Shown here piece by piece: positions 59,517 through 64,000 of a stretch of DNA of 64,000 bases. Within the stretch, counting starts at the first letter, position 1, and each line of letters starts with the position of its first letter. Location: NCBI RefSeq assembly GCF_045862745.1, contig NZ_BQXN01000009.1:12949-76948 (forward strand). Reading direction: 5' to 3'. The DNA is from Furfurilactobacillus entadae (GTDB taxonomy: Bacteria; Bacillota; Bacilli; Lactobacillales; Lactobacillaceae). The notes beneath the pieces are model-generated. The model saw only the letters and a list, made by a program, of their open reading frames with translations, did not search any database and was not told the DNA's origin. Both the position numbers and the translations under genes were made by a program.

Positions 59517-60509
59517 TTAGGCTAATCCAAAGGTCGTTTCATCCTGTTGTGTTAATCCCACGGTGGATAGCTGGTGGTCCTTATCAATGAACACAGCCCC
59601 GTAGCAATCCGGGTGCGCTGCCAGCCACGTTTCATCCGCGCCACCCGCAAAAAAGAGCCGGGTTGACTCGATCTCACCAATCACAGACTGCCGACTAAAA
59701 ACAGTTACACTGGCAAGCGTCGTTTCAAACGGGTAGCCGGTTCGGCCATCCAAAATATGGTGGTAATCATGACCATCAACCGTTAAATGGCGTTCATACA
59801 CGCCTGAGGTAACTGCGGAGCACGCCGGGAGAATAACCCGCCCCAACGTAGCACCCCGCGCCGACCATGGGTCCTGAATCCCGATTCGCCAGCGCTGATC
59901 AGCATGTGTTGGTGCTGACCCAACAAATAGCAAGTTCCCGCCCAGGTTGATCATCCCCGCGGAAATCCCGGCTGATTGCCAGAGGTCATGAATCCGGTCA
60001 GCAATGTACCCTTTTGCAATCGCGCCAAGATCCAGCTCCATCCCTGCAGACTTTAAAAACACACTTTGCAGTGCGTCATCCAAAACAACCTGTTGAGGAT
60101 CAATTAGTCGCTGAACCCGGGCTAACGTTTCCTCCGCGGGCTTGTGGGCGTCGGCAAAGCCAATGTGCCACGCCTTGACCAACGGACCAATGGTGGCGTT
60201 AAATCCACTATTTTCTAAACTCGCCGCCACGGCCATCTTCACCAACGTGTAGGTACTTCCCGATACCTGAACGGGATGATCACCGGCTGCATGATTAATG
60301 GCCATCACTTCTGATGCTGGTCGATTGACCGTTAGCTCATCTTCAAATCGGTTCACTAACTGCTTGCTCTGGGCAAGTAACCCCGGAACTGGAATGCCAA
60401 ACGTGGTTAGCTGGATTTTTGTTCCCAACGCATGAAACCCTTGGCTTTCCTGGTGCCGAAGTCCTTCTGAACTAACCGATCCGGCCCACCCTGCCTGCAT
60501 TTCGTTCAT
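59517..60509 (-). CDS. apbE: FAD:protein FMN transferase
   Basis: A flavin transferase that attaches FMN to Thr of target proteins using FAD and Mg2+. The 330-residue protein has FHALGTKIQLT at the start, NRFEDELTVNRPASEV, LGAIAKGYIADR, GMINLGGNLLFVG, and the TSGVYERHLTVDG and YHHILDGRTGYP motifs with the Mg ligands. It has no lipoprotein signal, so it is probably cytosolic or lacks the usual anchor. No flavin target (NqrC-like or FMN-binding domain) is adjacent. GAGAGG is eight bases before the ATG. Confidence 0.92.
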   Translation of the reverse strand: MNEMQAGWAGSVSSEGLRHQESQGFHALGTKIQLTTFGIPVPGLLAQSKQLVNRFEDELTVNRPASEVMAINHAAGDHPVQVSGSTYTLVKMAVAASLENSGFNATIGPLVKAWHIGFADAHKPAEETLARVQRLIDPQQVVLDDALQSVFLKSAGMELDLGAIAKGYIADRIHDLWQSAGISAGMINLGGNLLFVGSAPTHADQRWRIGIQDPWSARGATLGRVILPACSAVTSGVYERHLTVDGHDYHHILDGRTGYPFETTLASVTVFSRQSVIGEIESTRLFFAGGADETWLAAHPDCYGAVFIDKDHQLSTVGLTQQDETTFGLA

Positions 60510-60610
60510 TGTATCATCCTCTCGCCAATAATCTATGCTTCATTATGAGCCCACGTCACTGGTTCTGTCATCATTTTTAGTCCATCATGGCACTAAATAG
60601 TTGCGATTAA

Positions 60611-60649
60611 AAAAGTAAGCATTCACCAATTAAGATGAATGCTTACTTA
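60611..60649 (-). terminator. Intrinsic terminator of the single initiator tRNA gene
   Basis: AGTAAGCATTC pairs with GAATGCTTACT, T6 in minus-strand RNA. Confidence 0.8.
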
Positions 60650-60655
60650 TCATGA

Positions 60656-60729
60656 TTGCGGGAGCTGGATTTGAACCAACGACCTTCGGGTTATGGGCCC
60701 GACGAGCTACCAGACTGCTCCATCCCGCG
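60656..60729 (-). tRNA. tRNA-fMet (CAT), initiator, copy 1
   Basis: Cloverleaf with CGCGGGA acceptor, C1-A72 mismatch and three G-C pairs at the base of the anticodon stem, the marks of initiators. The anticodon is CAT. The anticodon loop reads CCCATAA, so position 33 is C instead of U. No CCA is encoded. Confidence 0.9.
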
Positions 60730-60781
60730 ATAATAGAATTATTGGTCAACTCGAACAGCAACTGTTCAAATTAACTATATA

Positions 60782-60810
60782 ATTATACCACCAACTACGT
60801 TTAAAGTCTA
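60782..60810 (-). promoter_or_regulatory. Promoter of the single initiator tRNA gene
   Basis: TAGACT (60805-60810), 17-base spacer, TATAAT (60782-60787) with an extended TGG. Confidence 0.65.
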
Positions 60811-60861
60811 GTCATGACTTGCGATAAATCATTTAATCCTTGATCGAATGCTAACTGCCCT

Positions 60862-62100
60862 TTACTTACCCAGGAGACGTTTAATGAGCGTGTAAGCACG
60901 TTCAACAACTGGCCGGACCGAATAATCAAAGACACCGATATTCTCTCTCGTAACGCCACCAAAGCCCTGTTTAAACATCAACACGCCATCAGAACCATCG
61001 AAGTTCCCAGAAACGCCGTAGAAATTATATAACGGAATGTTTAATTTAATGGCCAGCCGAATCATGTGATCTTGAATCATGTATGGCGCATAGAACTTTT
61101 TAAACTGATCATTTGTAAAACTAAACATGTACCCAATTTCTTGTGGCTCAACGAAGAACATCGCCCCAGACAAGACCGCTACGTTGCCGTACTCTGCTTT
61201 AAACGCTTCTGCATCGTGAATCCGTTTTTTGTGCTGATTAACCTGATCTAAATATTCATGCTGACGGGCCTTCAAATGTTTATTACTTTTTTCCGCAATC
61301 TTTTTATCAAGTTCGTTAAGCAAACCCGTCAGCTCATCGATCCGGTCCGTTTGACTTTGAATGTACGCATCGAAGTCAATTTCAGCAAAGATAAACTTAA
61401 CGTCATCACCGTATGCTCGGTACGTCTTTTGGTAGTAATCCAACGGTTTATCCTCAAAGTTAAGCCGTTGCGCTGTCTCACTGGTATACTGGTGAAACAG
61501 TGGTAGTTCATCGTAATCAATTTCTCTAAGCCGGACACCAAACTGCTGTGTCTTCTTCAGGGCATATTGGGCATCCTTTTCATAGGTCGAAAAAACAGTC
61601 GCCTCAGATACACCCGTTAATGGTTTAACAAATTCGTATCCCAGGGTCGCTGTGGAATAGCCTGCAACCGTTGGTGTGTGCTTAAAACCAGCCTGTTTAA
61701 GGTTCTGGATGGCCGTTTGATTCTGTGTCGCTTGTACTTGACCATCATTGTCTAATTCATGAACTGCTAACGTCGGTTGAACATGCAACGTTAAGCCACC
61801 ATGATCATGAGCAAATTGTTTCAACCCGTTCATCATGGCCGTCACAACTTGTTCGTTATCATAGTCCATTAACGGGCCACCAACGACTTCAAATGCGCTG
61901 CCAAGCCGAAGCTTCCGCCAACTCACCAGGGCACCCGCAATCAGCTGATTATCGTCATTTTTAAGCCCCAAATAAGCCGTTTGCACACCCCGAGCCTTCA
62001 ATTCATGGGCCTGCTCAACCGTTTGCATATACGTTCCAAGTTGCGCCTTTTTTTCAAATAAATCATATTCATTTTCGTCTAGTTGTACCACTTGCTGCAT
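60862..62100 (-). CDS. FemX-like aminoacyltransferase (peptidoglycan branch)
   Basis: A FemABX-family, tRNA-dependent enzyme that adds the first amino acid to the lysine branch of lipid II (or further ones). The 412-residue protein has two GNAT-like Fem domains (first starting about QLDENEYDLFEKKAQLGTYMQT; second ending FYGVSGNFDGSDGVLMFKQGFGG) and a helical arm with a coiled coil (about residues 255-310). The arm is typical of FemA/MurM. Start at 62100 (MQQVVQ) after GGGGGA. Which amino acid is used cannot be told. Confidence 0.9.
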   Translation of the reverse strand: MQQVVQLDENEYDLFEKKAQLGTYMQTVEQAHELKARGVQTAYLGLKNDDNQLIAGALVSWRKLRLGSAFEVVGGPLMDYDNEQVVTAMMNGLKQFAHDHGGLTLHVQPTLAVHELDNDGQVQATQNQTAIQNLKQAGFKHTPTVAGYSTATLGYEFVKPLTGVSEATVFSTYEKDAQYALKKTQQFGVRLREIDYDELPLFHQYTSETAQRLNFEDKPLDYYQKTYRAYGDDVKFIFAEIDFDAYIQSQTDRIDELTGLLNELDKKIAEKSNKHLKARQHEYLDQVNQHKKRIHDAEAFKAEYGNVAVLSGAMFFVEPQEIGYMFSFTNDQFKKFYAPYMIQDHMIRLAIKLNIPLYNFYGVSGNFDGSDGVLMFKQGFGGVTRENIGVFDYSVRPVVERAYTLIKRLLGK

Positions 62101-62192
62101 GCTTATTAATCCCCCATTGTCAGTTATTACCATCATATCATCTGTAACTGTTATTTGTTGGTAAACGTCATTCGCAATTTTACGAACAAAAC

Positions 62193-62231
62193 AAAAGAGG
62201 ACTCACAATTGTGAGTCCTCTTTTTATTTTT
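62193..62231 (-). terminator. Terminator of the rRNA-tRNA operon, perfect palindrome
   Basis: A 32-base perfect palindrome (62193-62224) whose arms have AAAAGAGG and CCTCTTTT, so T-runs exist on both strands. It lies downstream of the last tRNA gene. Confidence 0.85.
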
Positions 62232-62232
62232 A

Positions 62233-62305
62233 TGACCCCTACGGGATTCGAACCCATGTTACCGCCGTGAAAGGGCGGTGTCTTAAACCACTTGACCAAG
62301 GGGTC
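62233..62305 (-). tRNA. tRNA-Glu (TTC)
   Basis: Acceptor GACCCCT/AGGGGTC; anticodon loop CTTTCAC; no encoded CCA. Confidence 0.95.
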
Positions 62306-62328
62306 ATGATAAATATTAATTGATAAAA

Positions 62329-62416
62329 CGGAGAAGGAGAGATTCGAACTCTCGCGCCGCTTACGCGACCTATACCCTTAGCAGGGGCACCTCTTCAGCC
62401 ACTTGAGTACTTCCCC
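62329..62416 (-). tRNA. tRNA-Ser (GCT)
   Basis: Long variable arm; acceptor GGGGAAG/CTTCTCC, discriminator G; anticodon loop CTGCTAA. Confidence 0.95.
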
Positions 62417-62425
62417 AAAACCAAA

Positions 62426-62499
<74 letters not shown>

Positions 62500-62504
62500 A
62501 TGAA

Positions 62505-62575
62505 AGCGGGTGACGAGAATCGGACTCGCGACAGCAGCTTGGAAGGCTGCGGTTTTACCACTAAACTACACCCGC
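62505..62575 (-). tRNA. tRNA-Gly (TCC)
   Basis: Acceptor GCGGGTG/CACCCGC, discriminator U; anticodon loop CTTCCAA. Confidence 0.95.
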
Positions 62576-62593
62576 AAAACATGGTTGTTACTA

Positions 62594-62666
62594 TGGCGCG
62601 GGACAGAATCGAACTGCCGACACATGGAGCTTCAATCCATTGCTCTACCGACTGAGCTACCGAGCC
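62594..62666 (-). tRNA. tRNA-Phe (GAA), with acceptor-stem mismatch
   Basis: Anticodon loop TTGAAGC. The acceptor 5' strand GGCTCGG faces CCGCGCC, leaving a U4-C69 mismatch. Confidence 0.92.
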
Positions 62667-62674
62667 ATTTTAAG

Positions 62675-62748
62675 CGGTCCCAACGAGACTCGAACTCGTG
62701 ATCTCCTGCGTGACAGGCAGGCGTCCTAACCAACTGGACCATGGGACC
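62675..62748 (-). tRNA. tRNA-Asp (GTC)
   Basis: Acceptor GGTCCCA/TGGGACC, discriminator G; anticodon loop CTGTCAC. Confidence 0.95.
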
Positions 62749-62752
62749 AAAA

Positions 62753-62826
<74 letters not shown>

Positions 62827-62843
62827 ATAATATTAAAAAGAAA

Positions 62844-62935
62844 AGGAGGATAAGAGATTCGAACTCTTGCGTGGACTTGCGCCCACCTGACGGTTTTCAA
62901 GACCGTTCCCTTCAGCCAGACTTGGGTAATCCTCC
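62844..62935 (-). tRNA. tRNA-Ser (TGA)
   Basis: Long variable arm; acceptor GGAGGAT/ATCCTCC; anticodon loop CTTGAAA. The discriminator base is U, whereas the GCT-Ser gene has G. Confidence 0.95.
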
Positions 62936-62957
62936 ATAAAAACAAGTGGACCATTAG

Positions 62958-63031
62958 TGGACCTTGTAGGACTCGAACCTACGACCGAACGGTTATGAGC
63001 CGTTTGCTCTAACCAACTGAGCTAAAGGTCC
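62958..63031 (-). tRNA. tRNA-Ile2 (CAT, probably lysidine-modified)
   Basis: Anticodon CAT, but the body (GGACCTTTAGCTCAGTTGG start, ACGGCTCATAACCGT arm) is that of B. subtilis-type tRNA-Ile2, whose C34 is changed to lysidine by TilS. Its place between Met and Ser(TGA) is the same as in B. subtilis. Elongator Met is the alternative. Confidence 0.75.
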
Positions 63032-63050
63032 AAGTTCACTACGGTACCAA

Positions 63051-63124
63051 TCGCGGCAGGGGGGATCGAACCCTCGACCTCCCGGGTATGAACCGGACGC
63101 TCTAGCCAGCTGAGCTACACCGCG
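63051..63124 (-). tRNA. tRNA-Met (CAT), elongator
   Basis: Anticodon loop TTCATAC and acceptor CGCGGTG; matches the elongator Met type of Bacillus. Confidence 0.88.
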
Positions 63125-63155
63125 ATCATAAATAACTACAAAAGCTATTTATAAA

Positions 63156-63229
63156 TCGGGAAAACAGGATTCGAACCTGCGACCCCCTGGTCCCAAACCA
63201 GGTGCTCTACCAAGCTGAGCTATTTCCCG
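63156..63229 (-). tRNA. tRNA-Pro (TGG)
   Basis: Acceptor CGGGAAA/TTTCCCG; anticodon loop TTTGGGA. Confidence 0.95.
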
Positions 63230-63261
63230 AAAACAATTTGAATCTCGCGACTAAGTCGCAA

Positions 63262-63335
63262 TGCACCCAGTAGGAGTCGAACCTACAACCTTCTGATTCG
63301 TAGTCAGACACTCTATCCAGTTGCGCTATGGGTGC
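63262..63335 (-). tRNA. tRNA-Arg (ACG)
   Basis: Acceptor GCACCCA/TGGGTGC; anticodon loop CTACGAA; A34 becomes inosine by TadA. Confidence 0.95.
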
Positions 63336-63341
63336 AAATAG

Positions 63342-63427
63342 TGCCGAGGACCGGGATCGAACCGGTACGGTCATCACTGACCGCAGGATTTTAAGTCCTG
63401 TGCGTCTGCCAATTCCGCCACCCCGGC
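63342..63427 (-). tRNA. tRNA-Leu (TAA)
   Basis: Long variable arm; acceptor GCCGGGG/CCTCGGC with one G-U; anticodon loop CTTAAAA. Confidence 0.95.
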
Positions 63428-63443
63428 ATCATTGAATTGGCAA

Positions 63444-63515
63444 AGCGGAAGACGGGATTCGAACCCGCGACCCCCACCATGGCAAGGTGATGTTCTACCA
63501 CTGAACTACTTCCGC
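63444..63515 (-). tRNA. tRNA-Gly (GCC)
   Basis: Acceptor GCGGAAG/CTTCCGC, discriminator U; anticodon GCC. Confidence 0.95.
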
Positions 63516-63531
63516 ATATATTTTGGTGCAA

Positions 63532-63604
63532 TGCCGACTAGAGGATTCGAACCTCCGACCCCCTGTTTACAAGACAGGTGCTCTGCCAACTGAGCTAAGT
63601 CGGC
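63532..63604 (-). tRNA. tRNA-Thr (TGT)
   Basis: Acceptor GCCGACT/AGTCGGC; anticodon loop CTTGTAA. Confidence 0.95.
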
Positions 63605-63640
63605 ATTAAAGCCGAAGAAATATTACCCTCTAGGGGGTAA

Positions 63641-63713
63641 TGAGCCGTGACAGTCTCGAACTGTCGACCCTCTGATTAAAAGTCAGATGCTCTACCAACT
63701 GAGCTAACGGCTC
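63641..63713 (-). tRNA. tRNA-Lys (TTT)
   Basis: Acceptor GAGCCGT/ACGGCTC; anticodon loop CTTTTAA. A target of the MnmA encoded in this window. Confidence 0.95.
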
Positions 63714-63719
63714 ATTAAA

Positions 63720-63792
63720 TGGAAGATACAGGGCTCGAACCTGTGACCCTCTGCTTGTAAGGCAGACGCTCTCCCAACTGAGCTAATCTTCC
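63720..63792 (-). tRNA. tRNA-Val (TAC)
   Basis: Acceptor GGAAGAT/ATCTTCC; anticodon loop CTTACAA; first tRNA after 5S rRNA. Confidence 0.95.
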
Positions 63793-63796
63793 AAAA

Positions 63797-63914
<118 letters not shown>

Positions 63915-63983
63915 CTATTGAGTGTTACGCACTCAAAACTGAAGCAGATTCTTTTTATTAGTTTAAACCGGACACCACTTTGT

Positions 63984-64000
63984 GGTTAAGTCCTCGACCG
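63984..64000 (-). rRNA. rrl: 23S ribosomal RNA, 3' end only
   Basis: The last bases of the window on the minus strand read CGGTCGAGGACTTAACC, the usual 3' end of Firmicute 23S rRNA. The remaining gene lies beyond the window. The 70-base stretch up to 5S (63915-63983) is the internal spacer. Confidence 0.75.

Noticed and set aside
62958..63031. Calling this gene a second elongator tRNA-Met
   Set aside because: Body sequence and place in the cluster fit tRNA-Ile2 with lysidine at C34; the next gene (63051-63124) is the true elongator Met type.

Overview
The window reads as a chromosomal segment of a Gram-positive, low-to-moderate-GC lactic acid bacterium of the family Lactobacillaceae. The reasons are the gene content and order (mraZ-rsmH-ftsL-pbp-mraY-murD-murG-divIB-ftsA-ftsZ-sepF-yggT-ylmH-divIVA-ileS), tRNA-dependent T-box leaders, strong GGAGG ribosome binding sites, small families such as DUF1831, DUF3397 and DUF4044, and a B. 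subtilis-like tRNA block behind an rRNA operon. A short-type 6-phosphogluconate dehydrogenase and a 6-phosphogluconolactonase fit a phosphoketolase (heterofermentative) lifestyle, but that is inference. I do not assign a genus. Most genes are on the minus strand.

Layout. 1-2.7 kb: end of an M20 peptidase, a HAD phosphatase and a cytosine-deaminase-like enzyme. 2.9-5.7 kb: an orphan HicB-like protein, gnd, a universal stress protein and an unknown exported protein. 5.9-9.1 kb: the methionine ABC importer metQ-metN-metI behind a methionine T-box leader with a good promoter. 9.2-15.3 kb: aldo/keto reductase, prs, an MFS transporter and recD2. 15.4-21.7 kb: a housekeeping run with a TPR protein, a phosphoglycerate-mutase-like phosphatase, mnmA with its cysteine desulfurase and DUF1831 partner, mtnN, a small membrane protein, a NUDIX hydrolase and a cold-shock-domain protein. 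22.1 kb: a small XRE regulator. 22.5-39.6 kb: ileS (isoleucine T-box) and the complete division and cell-wall (dcw) cluster, split by a terminator between divIB and ftsA. 40-48.9 kb: DUF3397, CorA, a 40-residue DUF4044 peptide, ftsK, trmL, rlmA-like, an AI-2E family permease, 6-phosphogluconolactonase and cutC. 49-57.8 kb: relQ-nadK-rluD, spxH, pepF, a frameshifted coiA, mecA and spx, i.e. the Firmicute stress/competence proteolysis neighbourhood. 58-62.1 kb: a metallo-hydrolase, an ABM-like protein, apbE, an initiator tRNA and a FemX-like peptidyltransferase. 62.2-64 kb: seventeen tRNA genes, 5S rRNA and the last bases of 23S rRNA.

How the genes work together. MnmA receives sulfur from the neighbouring cysteine desulfurase. 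MtnN and the Met-controlled importer serve methionine/SAM economy. MraZ is the likely repressor of the dcw cluster, and a three-box motif with exact 10-bp spacing upstream of its gene is a plausible operator. SpxH and MecA are adaptors that feed substrates, including Spx, to Clp proteases. RelQ makes alarmone under envelope or nutrient stress.

I found no prophage, insertion sequence, integrase, CRISPR array or defence island, and no clear candidate for a wholly new multi-gene system. The items most worth a second look are small: both initiator tRNA genes carry C instead of U at position 33; the putative MraZ operator; an apparently leaderless rlmA-like mRNA; the frameshift in coiA; and a tRNA-Phe acceptor-stem mismatch.
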